49,817 bases of DNA from a virus. A program made the translations under genes and the position numbers. Each line of letters opens with the position of its first letter. Within the stretch, counting starts at the first letter, position 1. The notes under the pieces are model-generated. The model saw only the letters and a program-made list of their open reading frames with translations, made no database searches and had not been told where the DNA came from. The DNA is taken from positions 1 to 49,817 of the IMG/VR virus record IMGVR_UViG_3300043398_000437; one strand, written 5' to 3'. Shown here in pieces: positions 6,696-15,222 of the stretch.

Positions 6696-7076
6696 CTACC
6701 TCACCGTTCCAAGGCGAGCCTGCACCCGTGCCCCGACGCGCAGCGGCGCCAGTCGCGCCGACGCCTCGAGGCCCTTCGCGTACCGCGCGGCGCCGCGCCG
6801 GGACGAGAACGCGGCGCGCATCCTTACCGGCAGCGTCGTGGTGGACGAACTGGCGTCGTAGGCGAAGACGACCACGGGAGCTGGTCCGTCCGCGTCGGTG
6901 ACGTTAGCGACGATGCACTCTGCGTCGAACGCGACCGCGACCACATCCGCCATCTCCGCGTCGACAACAGCCTCTCCGAAGAGGATGTCCGTCGACGTGT
7001 CGACGATCGCCACGGGTATGGCGCCGACCTGAGCGATCGGCTTGCCTGCCATGGCGTCGGAGAGGTACAGCGTCAC
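6696..7076 (-). CDS. Virion-associated protein of unknown function
   Basis: 126 residues from GTG 7076. Beta-rich sequence (GAIPVAIVDTSTDILFGEAVVD, APVVVFAYDASSSTTTLPVRM) with a basic C-terminus (ARLAPLRVGARVQARLG). No recognised motif. Its location in the tail-fibre module suggests a structural role. Confidence 0.45.
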   Translation of the reverse strand: MTLYLSDAMAGKPIAQVGAIPVAIVDTSTDILFGEAVVDAEMADVVAVAFDAECIVANVTDADGPAPVVVFAYDASSSTTTLPVRMRAAFSSRRGAARYAKGLEASARLAPLRVGARVQARLGTVR

Positions 7077-7079
7077 GCG

Positions 7080-7502
7080 CTACCCCTGAGCCAGCCTGAT
7101 GATTCCGCTCGCCGACCAGACGAGCGTGTAGTCGGTACCGTTGGCTGCGAGCGTCGGCGAGATGTCGACGCACGCGATGAGCGGCGAGTCCGCGTCGTTC
7201 GTGATCTGCTTGAACAACACCGCCCTGGTCGGAGTGCTCGTGCCCAACGCCGTCCACACGACGTCGGCGGCGTCGAGCACGACGCGGTCGCTCGCATCGT
7301 CGAGCGTCGCCGTCTTGCTCGCCAGTGCCTTGCGCACGTAGTTCGTCGCGGACACCTCGCCCGTCACGGAGTCGACGAAGTCGCTGTCTGGATCCGGCGT
7401 GTAGCTCGAGGTCACGAGCAGCACGCGGATGTCGGCGGACTCCCAGTTCAGCGCCCCGCTCGCGAGGAGCAGCAGCGCACGGTTGTACACCGTGGTGGCC
7501 AT
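7080..7502 (-). CDS. Virion structural protein, tail-fibre region
   Basis: 140 residues from ATG 7502. Begins MATTVYNRALLLLASGALNW, then DIRVLLVTSSYTPDPDSDFV, a conserved-looking ATNYVRKALA, and LDASDVVW-like strands ending in ISPTLAANGTDYTLVWSASGI. Proteins with this order (nascent strand, SYTPDxDxDFV, YxRxxL, DxDVVW) are common in tail modules of phages from GC-rich hosts and are annotated as virion proteins. Biochemical role unknown. Confidence 0.6.
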   Translation of the reverse strand: MATTVYNRALLLLASGALNWESADIRVLLVTSSYTPDPDSDFVDSVTGEVSATNYVRKALASKTATLDDASDRVVLDAADVVWTALGTSTPTRAVLFKQITNDADSPLIACVDISPTLAANGTDYTLVWSASGIIRLAQG

Positions 7503-7503
7503 G

Positions 7504-7701
7504 CTAAGCCCCCCTCATCAGCAGCGCCGCCGCCGCGAGCGCGTCGCCCTTCTCGGCCGCTGCGCGCAGGAGCGCGTTCACGGCGTCCACCATGGCGGGC
7601 GACTCCGTCGGTTCGCCGGCTGCGTCGCTGACTGCCTGCACGCGCTCGTGATGCGCCTCGAGCTGCTTGCCATGATGCCGCCGGATCTGCCGCTTACGCA
7701 T
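7504..7701 (-). CDS. Small basic/helical protein after the tailspike
   Basis: 65 residues from ATG 7701, which overlaps the tailspike stop by 8 nt (ATGCGTAA). The start is basic (MRKRQIRRHHGKQLEAHHERVQ), the rest a helix rich in Ala (ALLRAAAEKGDALAAAALLM). Could be a tailspike chaperone or simply a small hypothetical protein. Confidence 0.5.
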   Translation of the reverse strand: MRKRQIRRHHGKQLEAHHERVQAVSDAAGEPTESPAMVDAVNALLRAAAEKGDALAAAALLMRGA

Positions 7702-10150
7702 TGGCGACACCCCATGCGAACTTCGCACCCGCGCTCGCCGCCGAGTGCTGGACCAGGTACCCGACTCCTGTGACCACGTCGGTCTGATCGCAGGCCAGAC
7801 CGGTGAGTGCGCGGCCCGTCGAGTTCACGCCGCCGCCGAACAGGAGCGGACGGAACGGGCTGGCTGCTCGCGAGAAGACGAATGTCCGGTCGGCGGCCGA
7901 ACGACCGCCGACGAAGGCGGCCTGCAGCACCACGCCGCACGACTTCGACGCCGTGTTGACGACGAGCGTCGCCGAGTTGCCGGCGGTGCCAGCGGTGTTC
8001 ATGGCGATCTGCACGTACCCGTAACTCGCCTGCCCGTCGAAGTCGGTGGCGGTGAGGTACGCACCGAGGGCCGTGTTGATCTCGGCGATCAGCTGAGCCT
8101 TGGTCCCGAACACGGCCCCGCCGGAGACGTACGTGACCTTCAGGCCCGGGTAGTCTGCGGGGTAGCCGTTCAGCACGGTCACGGTCGTGTCGAAGGTGTT
8201 CGCGTACGTGAACGTAGCCGAGTGGCCGGCGCCGTCGTCCACAACCACCGTATCTCCCGGGTACCAGATCAGGGGCCGAGCCTGCACCGTGGTCCACTTG
8301 CTCACGCCGCCGACGTCTGGATTGCCGAACCACAGCAGGTTGCGCGCCTTGCCATCACCACACGTGGCCACGCCACCGAGTCCGTGCATGCTCTCGATCA
8401 GCTTGGTGTTTGACACCAGGTCCACGCCTGGGTTGATGCCGATCAGCGGGAAGCAGTCGGTCACGTCCATCCTGCGCCCGGGTGTGTCCTGCGTCGCCGG
8501 TGTCGCGACGAACTTGTTACCGCGGTGCTCTGAAGGCGTGTCCTTCCCGCCGCACGAGATCGACAGGTACGCGTAGGGCGTGTTCCCCGTCGGGTTGACC
8601 CACCCGTGAACCCGGTTGTCGTAGGAGCGCAGGTCGGGACAGTGCGTGTAGCTGTACGAGACCTCGGCGTCGCGCACGTAGTTGTCAGAGACGTCCACTG
8701 GTCCCGGGCACTCGGCGATCAGGATTCCGGTGTCGAGCTTGCTCAGGTACGACGTGACGGCCTGCGATACCGTGATCGCCGAGCCGACGGTCACCGACAG
8801 AGTGTAGGTGGCGAACCCGTCGATCACGATCACCTGCGGGGTGATGTCGCTCGCCTCGATCTGCACGTCGGTCGCCTTCGCGAGAACGGGATTCATCTGG
8901 ATCTCGTAGCCGTACCCAGTCCGCCCGCGGATGGCATCGGCGAGCCTCGACGTGCAGCCGGCCGCAGTGGAGCTCGGCGTGTCGCGACTCACCTGGTACG
9001 GATTGCCGACGGACCCCACGCCTGTGTAGGCCGGATCTCCGGCGACGAACTGGTAGTACTTCGACCCGACAAGCACGGTGTCACCGACGGCAGGCTGCGA
9101 CGCCACGGTCAGCTCGCCGACGAAGTGTGCTTCGTTGACGACCTGGTTGCGCGCGACAAATACGCCACCCGTCGAGCTCGTGGCGCCAGCCGAACCGATG
9201 CCGGAGCTCTTGATCTGGAAGCCCTTGCAGTCGCTTCTGGTGTTGCGCCGCGTGAGCAGGCACGTGTTGTCGGTCACGTACACCATCTCGGCGCCGTAGA
9301 TCTCGAGCACCATGTCGCAGTCGGTCGCGTGGCAGTTCGTCATCACGACCTGTCGATGCGGCACCTCGGCGTCCGAGCCGGCTTCGAGCAGCGCGTGGCA
9401 GTTCACGGCCACGCACCCGTCGACGACGATCTTCGACTTGCGCTCGAGGTTGCCCGTATTACCCTTCCACTTGATCGAGTGCTCGTTGCAGTTCTCGAAC
9501 GACGTGCCTCCGCCAATCCACAGCCCCTCGGTGCGTCCGAACGGATAGACGAAGTGGCTGTGCGAGGCCAGGACCGACGTGCGCTTGAACTGCACGCCGT
9601 CGATGCGCGAGTAGCTGGGCGGTACGAGGGCGTTGGGACAGTCATCGACGATGCCGCCGGTGAAGTTCAGCCCGCGCTGCAAGACGTTCGAGATGATCGA
9701 GATCGGCGCGCCGCAGTACTTGAAGTCGACGCGATCGACGTCGATGTCGTAGGTCGCACCGCGCAGGTAGATCGCGGGGCGGTTGTTGGTGAGGTAGTCA
9801 TCGTCGGTGGTCGTACCGGTGAACGAGATGCCTGGACCAAAGCGAACCTTCGAGCTGGCGTTCAGCATGAACGCTGCGCACGGATTGGCCGCGGCCGTGC
9901 TGCCGTTGTACGTGAACTGCACGCACCCGCCACCCATGACCTCGAACTTCAGGCGCGAGACGGCATCGACGAGCACGGCGTACTCGACGCCGGTCCCGTA
10001 CGTGCCCACCTTGGTCAGCGGGATCACGCCCGGTGCCAGGAAGATCGTTTGCCACTGCCCGCCCGATGCGGCCTTGACGCGCGCGATCGCGGCGATGAGC
10101 GACGTCTGGTCGTAGGCGATCGACCAGTCGATCTCGGCGGGGTAGCTCAC
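7694..10150 (-). CDS. Tailspike protein with right-handed beta-helix
   Basis: 818 residues from GTG 10150. After an N-terminal region (residues 1-60, probable attachment) come many short repeating turns rich in Asn, Gly, Val and Cys (GGGCVQFTYNGST, KVRFGPGISFTGT, IDVDRVDFKYCG, LNFTGGIVDDCPNA, SKIVVDGCVAVNCHA, VVMTNCHATDCDM, MVYVTDNTCLL). This is the signature of parallel beta-helix polysaccharide-binding or depolymerase tailspikes. The C-terminal 250 residues look like Ig-like or trimerisation domains. It likely recognises and may cleave host surface glycan; no catalytic Asp/Glu pair can be named with confidence. Confidence 0.7.
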   Translation of the reverse strand: MSYPAEIDWSIAYDQTSLIAAIARVKAASGGQWQTIFLAPGVIPLTKVGTYGTGVEYAVLVDAVSRLKFEVMGGGCVQFTYNGSTAAANPCAAFMLNASSKVRFGPGISFTGTTTDDDYLTNNRPAIYLRGATYDIDVDRVDFKYCGAPISIISNVLQRGLNFTGGIVDDCPNALVPPSYSRIDGVQFKRTSVLASHSHFVYPFGRTEGLWIGGGTSFENCNEHSIKWKGNTGNLERKSKIVVDGCVAVNCHALLEAGSDAEVPHRQVVMTNCHATDCDMVLEIYGAEMVYVTDNTCLLTRRNTRSDCKGFQIKSSGIGSAGATSSTGGVFVARNQVVNEAHFVGELTVASQPAVGDTVLVGSKYYQFVAGDPAYTGVGSVGNPYQVSRDTPSSTAAGCTSRLADAIRGRTGYGYEIQMNPVLAKATDVQIEASDITPQVIVIDGFATYTLSVTVGSAITVSQAVTSYLSKLDTGILIAECPGPVDVSDNYVRDAEVSYSYTHCPDLRSYDNRVHGWVNPTGNTPYAYLSISCGGKDTPSEHRGNKFVATPATQDTPGRRMDVTDCFPLIGINPGVDLVSNTKLIESMHGLGGVATCGDGKARNLLWFGNPDVGGVSKWTTVQARPLIWYPGDTVVVDDGAGHSATFTYANTFDTTVTVLNGYPADYPGLKVTYVSGGAVFGTKAQLIAEINTALGAYLTATDFDGQASYGYVQIAMNTAGTAGNSATLVVNTASKSCGVVLQAAFVGGRSAADRTFVFSRAASPFRPLLFGGGVNSTGRALTGLACDQTDVVTGVGYLVQHSAASAGAKFAWGVANA

Positions 10151-10978
10151 CTAGGTGGTCCCCGTGAGCTCGACGGTGAACGCCATGTCGTGGGTGCTCG
10201 TCCACGACGCGCCTGTGACCGCCTCGACCGAGATGCGGTCTCCGGCGGCGAACGACACGCCATTGCCGGTCACCGACGCGAATCGGTTGGTGCCTGCCGT
10301 GAGTTGTAGCGTCAGCGTCCCGTCAACAGAGTTGTTTTTGCGCACCTTGAGCGTGATCGTGTCGGCCGGGTTTGCACCCATCGCGATGGACAGACCCGTG
10401 AGCGTACACGCGCGCGGCAGCACGACGAACGGGTAGTTGGAGTCGGCGTTGAACCAGCCGACGATCGCCGTGGTGGCGTTCGCCGGGACGTTGGGGAACT
10501 GCCCGAAGAGCAGCGTGCGCCACAGCGGAGCATGCACGTGGTCGTCCTTCGACGCGCTCGAGCCCGAGCCGGCCGCGGCGGTGCCAGGCGACTGCGGGGT
10601 GGCGCTGCTGAGCGGCGTGTTCGTCGCGCTCGCCGCGACGCCATCGAGCTTCGCCTTGTCGGCACCGCTCATGAACCCTGCCGCGCCCGAGGCCACGGCC
10701 ACGGCGTGCATGTTGCCGTCGCTGCTCTGGTTGCCGTGGGCGTGGACGTGGTCGCTCTTCGACGCCGCGGTGCCCGATCCCGCCGCCGCCGTCCCGACCG
10801 CCGCCGGCGTGCTCGAGGAAAGCTGCAGGCCCGCGTGCGTGTGGTCTGCGCGGGAAGCGTCGGCCGACGCGCCGGCGGATCCGGCAGCCCCGATGGCCGT
10901 CGGCGTCGCGTCGCTGAGCGCCGGACCAGAGCCTCCGGGTCCGCTGGTGCCTGGGCCTCGCGAGAGGTTGCGCTCCAC
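10151..10978 (-). CDS. Tail fibre with repeated Asp-His-x-His metal sites
   Basis: 275 residues from GTG 10978. The first 150 residues hold repeats of the form ASxxDHxHA (ADHTHAGL, SDHVHAHG, DDHVHAPL, plus NMHAVA), separated by Ala/Gly/Thr-rich linkers. In phage fibre shafts such HxH motifs co-ordinate metal along the trimer axis. The C-terminal 125 residues form a beta-rich knob-like domain (LWRTLLFGQFPNVPANATT...VTGNGVSFAAGDRISVEA). Its stop abuts the tailspike start, so the two are probably co-assembled. Confidence 0.7.
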   Translation of the reverse strand: MERNLSRGPGTSGPGGSGPALSDATPTAIGAAGSAGASADASRADHTHAGLQLSSSTPAAVGTAAAGSGTAASKSDHVHAHGNQSSDGNMHAVAVASGAAGFMSGADKAKLDGVAASATNTPLSSATPQSPGTAAAGSGSSASKDDHVHAPLWRTLLFGQFPNVPANATTAIVGWFNADSNYPFVVLPRACTLTGLSIAMGANPADTITLKVRKNNSVDGTLTLQLTAGTNRFASVTGNGVSFAAGDRISVEAVTGASWTSTHDMAFTVELTGTT

Positions 10979-10980
10979 GA

Positions 10981-11331
10981 CTACGCCCCCTCGTAGATCT
11001 CGTCGGTCTTGTAGACCGACACCGTCCCGCTGCTCGAGACGCGCGTCCAGATCAGGTAGCCGTCGCTCTTGTCGTCGGCGACGCAGAAGTGGAGCTCTGT
11101 GTCGGCCGGCAGGCGTCGCCCCTTCGTGCCCAGCGTGCCCGCGCTCGGCGGCGTGCCGGAGACGACCTCGGTGGTCTGGAGGAACCGGATCGCGACCGTT
11201 GCCTCGATCACGTACCAGCCAGGCTCGAGCTGGGTCGAGTTCGTCTGCACGGTGTTGTCCACCGTGGCGGCCTCGATCACGGCCGGGCCTACCTTGCCCT
11301 CGTAGAGGCGGTGGAGATTTGCCTGCGACAT
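10981..11331 (-). CDS. Fibre-region virion protein
   Basis: 116 residues from ATG 11331. Beta-rich (LEPGWYVIEATVAIRFLQTT, ELHFCVADDKSDGYLIWTRVSSSGTVSVYKTDEI). No SD-like sequence precedes the ATG; instead a copy of the 18-nt element ends 10 nt upstream. Probably a fibre-associated or capping protein. Family unknown. Confidence 0.5.
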   Translation of the reverse strand: MSQANLHRLYEGKVGPAVIEAATVDNTVQTNSTQLEPGWYVIEATVAIRFLQTTEVVSGTPPSAGTLGTKGRRLPADTELHFCVADDKSDGYLIWTRVSSSGTVSVYKTDEIYEGA

Positions 11332-11341
11332 GCCGCGACGA

Positions 11342-11359
11342 TGCGTCGCGACCCTGCCC
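11342..11359 (-). repeat. 18-nt intergenic element, copy 2
   Basis: Perfect consensus on the gene strand (GGGCAGGGTCGCGACGCA). It lies 10 nt before ATG 11331 and just after the stop of the TM/coiled-coil gene. Confidence 0.85.
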
Positions 11360-11360
11360 G

Positions 11361-11705
11361 CTACGGCGGCGGAGGAGGCACGCTGGTGGCGCCGGTCTTC
11401 TGCGCTACCTGGTACAGCGCGCCCTTGATCCAATCGAGCGTCGTCTCGGTGCGCGTCACGCGGTCGCGCAGGCTGGACACCTCGGCCTGCACCGCGACCA
11501 CGGCGCTCGTAGCCGCGGCGCGGTCGCGCGCGGCGTCGTCGCGGTCCGGGTGCGACGCGTCCCAGCGCAGCGCGGCGGCGCCGGCCAGGAAGATCGCCAC
11601 GGCCACGCCGAGGATCACCTTCCAGTCGGCGATCCGCTTGGCGATGTCGCCGGCGTCCGGCGGCGGCACCGTCGGTGCTGCCGTGTGGCGAGGAGGCGGG
11701 CTCAT
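11361..11705 (-). CDS. Single-TM protein with coiled coil
   Basis: 114 residues from ATG 11705, overlapping the fibre gene stop (ATGA). A Pro-rich cytosolic start (residues 1-18) and a TM helix (WKVILGVAVAIFLAGAAAL, about 28-46) are followed by an alpha-helical heptad region (SAVVAVQAEVSSLRDRVTRTETTLDWIKGALYQV) and a Pro tail. Layout resembles small holin-like or i-spanin-like proteins placed in tail regions of Mu-like phages. Function not assigned. Confidence 0.55.
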   Translation of the reverse strand: MSPPPRHTAAPTVPPPDAGDIAKRIADWKVILGVAVAIFLAGAAALRWDASHPDRDDAARDRAAATSAVVAVQAEVSSLRDRVTRTETTLDWIKGALYQVAQKTGATSVPPPPP

Positions 11706-12826
11706 GTGAGCGACAACTCCCACTGGATGAGTCCGATCCTGTCGCCGCTCGCGCCGGACTCGATCCAGATGGCGATCATCTCGTTGTCGTTGCCGTCCTC
11801 GGGTCCGCCGGAGCTTCCGCGCCCCCACAAGGGGCCGAGTAGGGTGTCGCCGCCGATGCGACCATCGGCGTCGATGAGGTCGGTGACCGTATCGGCCCCG
11901 CCCGTGTCGCCGTAATCCTTGATGAGCGTGGCGGTGCCACCCGTCGTCGTGATGCCCGTGAGCCGGTACAGCCTGATGTAGCCGCCGGAGCTGATCTTGG
12001 CGCGCACCTTGAGCCGGGTCACTCGCGCACCGTATGGGCACACCGGTAGATGTGCGACCATGAGCTGGGTGGCCGCGGAAGACGCGATGTAATAGCCACC
12101 GTTGTCGGTCGACCATGCACCCAGGAATCCATTCGTCCCCGAGTTCTTCGAGGCCAACTCGCTAGGGATGATGACTCCGACCATGTAGCCGCCGAGCGGC
12201 GTCGTCCATGCGCGCAGGTCGCTCAACGCGAAGACGCCGGCGTGAGCGGCCCTGATCAGCAAGGCCCCCCACTTCACGTAGCCAGCCGGCACCGATGGCT
12301 CGACGGCCGTTCCCGGGGTCGCGTTCGATCCCTTGACCACCTGCTTCGTCAGCGTGACACTGCGGCGCTTGTCGAGCGTCTCGCTCGAGAGCAGTCCGGT
12401 GGTCGCGTCCTTGAAGTCGCGCGACTCTGAAGCGCCATCGACCTGCTCGAGCTTGATGCAGACGATGTCCCACCGGTCGAGCGTCGCGTGCGCGGCGTCG
12501 TGCGTGGTCGCGATCTCGTCTTCGGCGACGTGGTAGAAGAGGACCGTCGGGTCATCGCCATCGACGGCTCCGGTGTCCACCAGTTGCCCGACGACGCCCT
12601 TGCCGTTTCCGGATCGCAGCGCCGTTCCAGTAACGGTGAGGTACGCCCCGGCACCGACGACGAAGCAGTGGGTCGCAGAGTTGTCGAGCGAGAATTCACG
12701 CCGCAGCAGTCGGTAGCGCCAGAAGACGTCGAACATCTGCGCCTGCATGGCGCGCTGGGCGTCGTTCAAATCATCGCTGGACAAGCCCTCGCCGGAATTG
12801 AACAAAACTGTCTTCACGGCCGACAT
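11702..12826 (-). CDS. Tail fibre / receptor-region protein
   Basis: 374 residues from ATG 12826. The N-terminus (VLFNSGEGLSSDDLNDAQRAMQAQMFDVFW) is of the type that begins many fibre proteins attached to baseplates. The middle is beta-rich with a DRWDIVCIKLEQ strand, then VPAGYVKWGALLIR. The C-terminal 150 residues form a probable lectin-like domain (GGYIRLYRLTGITTTGG, ...MIAIWIESGASGDRIGLIQWELS). The start has no SD; an 18-nt element ends 11 nt upstream. Likely host binding. Confidence 0.55.
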   Translation of the reverse strand: MSAVKTVLFNSGEGLSSDDLNDAQRAMQAQMFDVFWRYRLLRREFSLDNSATHCFVVGAGAYLTVTGTALRSGNGKGVVGQLVDTGAVDGDDPTVLFYHVAEDEIATTHDAAHATLDRWDIVCIKLEQVDGASESRDFKDATTGLLSSETLDKRRSVTLTKQVVKGSNATPGTAVEPSVPAGYVKWGALLIRAAHAGVFALSDLRAWTTPLGGYMVGVIIPSELASKNSGTNGFLGAWSTDNGGYYIASSAATQLMVAHLPVCPYGARVTRLKVRAKISSGGYIRLYRLTGITTTGGTATLIKDYGDTGGADTVTDLIDADGRIGGDTLLGPLWGRGSSGGPEDGNDNEMIAIWIESGASGDRIGLIQWELSLT

Positions 12827-12837
12827 GGTCTACACCC

Positions 12838-12855
12838 TGCGCCGCGACCCTGCCC
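12838..12855 (-). repeat. 18-nt intergenic element, copy 3
   Basis: Perfect consensus (GGGCAGGGTCGCGGCGCA), 11 nt before ATG 12826 and 2 nt after the stop of the oxygenase gene. Confidence 0.85.
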
Positions 12856-12857
12856 CG

Positions 12858-13310
12858 CTACCGCCCACGGTTCACCGCCCGGCCCACCGACCAGATCAGC
12901 CGCTCGCCCGTGACTGGAGTCACCTCATGCACCTGCTCGGACGGCCGGAACACCACTGCATCACCGGCCTCGAGCCAGACCTCCTCGCCAGCGACCACGA
13001 GGCGACCAGCCCAGGGCGGAATGAGGCATGCGTTCAGCCGCACCCCGCTCCGCGGGTCAACGTGCGGAGGTGCCCGGTCGCCGTTGCGGTAGTGCAGGTA
13101 GAAGCTGTCCGTGTACCTCCATGCCGGCTCGGATGGCAGCTCGGCGAGCGCGCGCGCCATGAGGTCGGGCGGCGGCGCCGCGGGCGTGAACCGGTAGGCC
13201 TGGCGCTGTGCGCGCACCACGTGCCATCCGCCGGCCGATGTCGCCCGCCAGGCGGTGATGAGGCGGTCGATGTCCCACGGGCCCAGGAAGCCGCGCAGGA
13301 CGCGCGTCAC
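12858..13310 (-). CDS. Fe(II)/2-oxoglutarate-dependent oxygenase
   Basis: 150 residues from GTG 13310 (GTGA overlap with the upstream tail gene). The double-stranded beta-helix core shows HVDPRSGVRLNACLIPPW (His-x-Asp iron ligands, about residue 80), then EAGDAVVFRPSEQVHEVTPVTGERLIWSVG. The last contains the distal His ligand and the Arg that binds 2-oxoglutarate. Related phage enzymes are prolyl-hydroxylase-like. Its place between baseplate and fibre genes suggests it hydroxylates a virion protein (for example a Pro-rich fibre region) rather than DNA, but the substrate is unknown. Confidence 0.75.
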   Translation of the reverse strand: MTRVLRGFLGPWDIDRLITAWRATSAGGWHVVRAQRQAYRFTPAAPPPDLMARALAELPSEPAWRYTDSFYLHYRNGDRAPPHVDPRSGVRLNACLIPPWAGRLVVAGEEVWLEAGDAVVFRPSEQVHEVTPVTGERLIWSVGRAVNRGR

Positions 13311-14149
13311 GGGTTGATGCGGCGCTCGGTGATGTGCGGCACGCCAGCCGCCTTGCGGAGCCGCAGGGCCTCGTGGATGGCCAGCCGGAGCGCCTCGGAC
13401 ACCCCGTAGGGCGTGATCGCGACGATCCCGGCCGCCCTGCCATCGCTGGACATCCGGTAGCCTCGGCTCAGGTAGGCCACCTTGCGCCCGGTGCCGATCG
13501 ACCACGTGCCGGGGAACGGCTCCGGCCCGCCGTTGATGTTGAAGTACCTGAGCCCCGTGCTGCCGTCGAACCCGGTGATCACGTAGTCGCCGTCGTTGTC
13601 GCTGGCGTACGACCCCGAGATCGTCAGTGTCTGGCCGAGCATCCACGGTGCCCACGGCGCCGAGGCGACGTAGAGCGTCGTCGAGTCGACCGTCTGCACG
13701 AAGTAGTCGTCCGGGTCGATGCCGGTCCCGGTGGCCGGCACGTTCGTGTTGAAGAACGCCCGATCCTTGCGCAGCTCGACGATCCCGTAGCCGTCCACGG
13801 TGAGCGCCTCGGCGGCGAGCATGTCGGCGATGAGTAGGAGCAGCGCCGGCACCGTGACCGCGTCCTCGCGGTTGCGCAGGCGAGCTCGCAGTGCGTCGTC
13901 CGTCTCGCCGTCCTGTCGCTCCGTCCCGCGCTCGCGCGCGTGCTGCCCGAGCCAGTCCGGCTGCCCGCCGATCGAGCCGTTCGCCATGCCGATGAACGTC
14001 GTCGACGCCCAGTAGACGATCTGCTGCCGCGCCCGGTCGAAGATCTTGATGAGCGCACCCATCTCCTCTTCGGAGCGCGCGCGCGCGAACAGCCACCTAG
14101 GCACCGACGCCTTGGCGAACGAGTAGAGAATCTCCTCCTCGTCGGTCAT
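13307..14149 (-). CDS. Baseplate-to-fibre protein (positional gpI / Mu gp48 analogue)
   Basis: 280 residues from ATG 14149, overlapping the baseplate J stop. N-terminal helical segment (FAKASVPRWLFARARSEEEMGALIKIFDRARQQIVYW), then GQHARERGTERQDGETDDALRARLRNREDAVTVPALL, and a beta-rich C-terminal half (LYVASAPW, LTISGSYASDNDGDYVITG, GVPHITERRINP). In contractile phages the gene after gpJ encodes the baseplate protein that carries the fibres. I assign it mainly by order. Confidence 0.55.
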   Translation of the reverse strand: MTDEEEILYSFAKASVPRWLFARARSEEEMGALIKIFDRARQQIVYWASTTFIGMANGSIGGQPDWLGQHARERGTERQDGETDDALRARLRNREDAVTVPALLLLIADMLAAEALTVDGYGIVELRKDRAFFNTNVPATGTGIDPDDYFVQTVDSTTLYVASAPWAPWMLGQTLTISGSYASDNDGDYVITGFDGSTGLRYFNINGGPEPFPGTWSIGTGRKVAYLSRGYRMSSDGRAAGIVAITPYGVSEALRLAIHEALRLRKAAGVPHITERRINP

Positions 14150-15222
14150 CCGATGGTCACCGATCCGGCGCGGATCACCTGGTTCGCCGACGGTGCCGTG
14201 TTCGCCAGCGGCGTCGCGAAGTCGACGTCGAGGATCTGGTCCGGCGCGACCGCGATGATCGCCGCCTTGAGCGCGCTGAGGTACAGCGTCTCGCCGATCC
14301 GCAGCTTCGCCATGCGGTTGGTCACGGCCGCCTGGATCAGCGTCACCTGCGCCGCCACGTCGTAGCCGGCGCGCACCGTGAGCGTCGCCTCGACGTCGAT
14401 CTCGTAGACCACGCCGCCGGTGACTTGCACGACCACGCCGGCCGCGCGCCAGTTCTCGATCTCGACGGCCACGAGCGACTGGAGCTCGGTGTTGGAGTTG
14501 CCCGAGGCATCGGCCACGTAGAGCGTGACCAGACCCGTCGCGCCTTCCACGGCCGTCGCCACCGCGACGCCGGCCACCGTCTTCGCGCCGTACTCGAGCG
14601 CCGCCAGCGTGCCGCGGCGAAGCGTCGACGGGAACGCGCGCACGCGCTCGCGCAGCGCCTCGTCGCCCTCCTCGGCCGCGCCGCCGGTGAGGCGCTGGGC
14701 GTTCGTCACCTCCACCGTCGAGTCGAAGATCGTGCTCACGATGGACACGAGCGTGTCGGCGGCGACGTTGCCGTCCGTGCCGGTCGTCGTGCACGTCACG
14801 GCCACGGTCTTGTCGGCGACGTCGAGCGCGCCGAACGACACGCCGGCGTTCGTCGTCACCTGGATCCGCTGCCCGAGCGCGTTCACCTCGGTCGCAATGA
14901 CCGTCCCGGCCGGGATGGTGCCCGCCCCCGCCGCGGCCGTCGCGCGCGAGAACGTGACCTGGCCAACGGCGGCCGCGGCCGCGGTGCGGATGATCCCCCA
15001 GTGGTCGTCGGCGAGGATGGTGAGGTCGGCGCCGGTCGCGGTGTCGAGGAACGTCGACGCGAACAGCCGTGCCGAGGTCGCTTCGTTCTTATCCGCCATG
15101 GCCGCGGCGATGGCGATGAGCAGGTCGGTGACGTCGCCCGTGTTGACGTCGAGGTCCGGCCGGCGCAGCTGCAGCTCGGCGAGACCCAGGGCGACGAAGT
15201 CGTCGTAGCTCGCTGCGATCAC
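14146..15222 (-). CDS. Baseplate J / gp47 family protein
   Basis: 358 residues from GTG 15222, overlapping the gp25-like stop (GTGA). Features of the family: DLDVNTGDVTDLLIAIAAAMADKN near the start, then ATAAAGAGTIPAGTVIAT, and LTGGAAEEGDEALRERVRAFPSTLRRGTLAALEYGAKTVAGV. The last is a highly typical stretch of Mu gp47/P2 gpJ proteins. The C-terminus reads GETLYLSALKAAIIAVAPDQILDVDF. It forms the baseplate wedge at the tail tip. Full length for the family. Confidence 0.85.
   Translation of the reverse strand: MIAASYDDFVALGLAELQLRRPDLDVNTGDVTDLLIAIAAAMADKNEATSARLFASTFLDTATGADLTILADDHWGIIRTAAAAAVGQVTFSRATAAAGAGTIPAGTVIATEVNALGQRIQVTTNAGVSFGALDVADKTVAVTCTTTGTDGNVAADTLVSIVSTIFDSTVEVTNAQRLTGGAAEEGDEALRERVRAFPSTLRRGTLAALEYGAKTVAGVAVATAVEGATGLVTLYVADASGNSNTELQSLVAVEIENWRAAGVVVQVTGGVVYEIDVEATLTVRAGYDVAAQVTLIQAAVTNRMAKLRIGETLYLSALKAAIIAVAPDQILDVDFATPLANTAPSANQVIRAGSVTIG

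Noticed and set aside
7745-10309. Long rightward ORFs opposite the tailspike and fibre genes
   Set aside because: Their sequences are Arg/Ala/His-rich shadow translation with no motifs; the opposite strand encodes recognisable beta-helix and fibre proteins.
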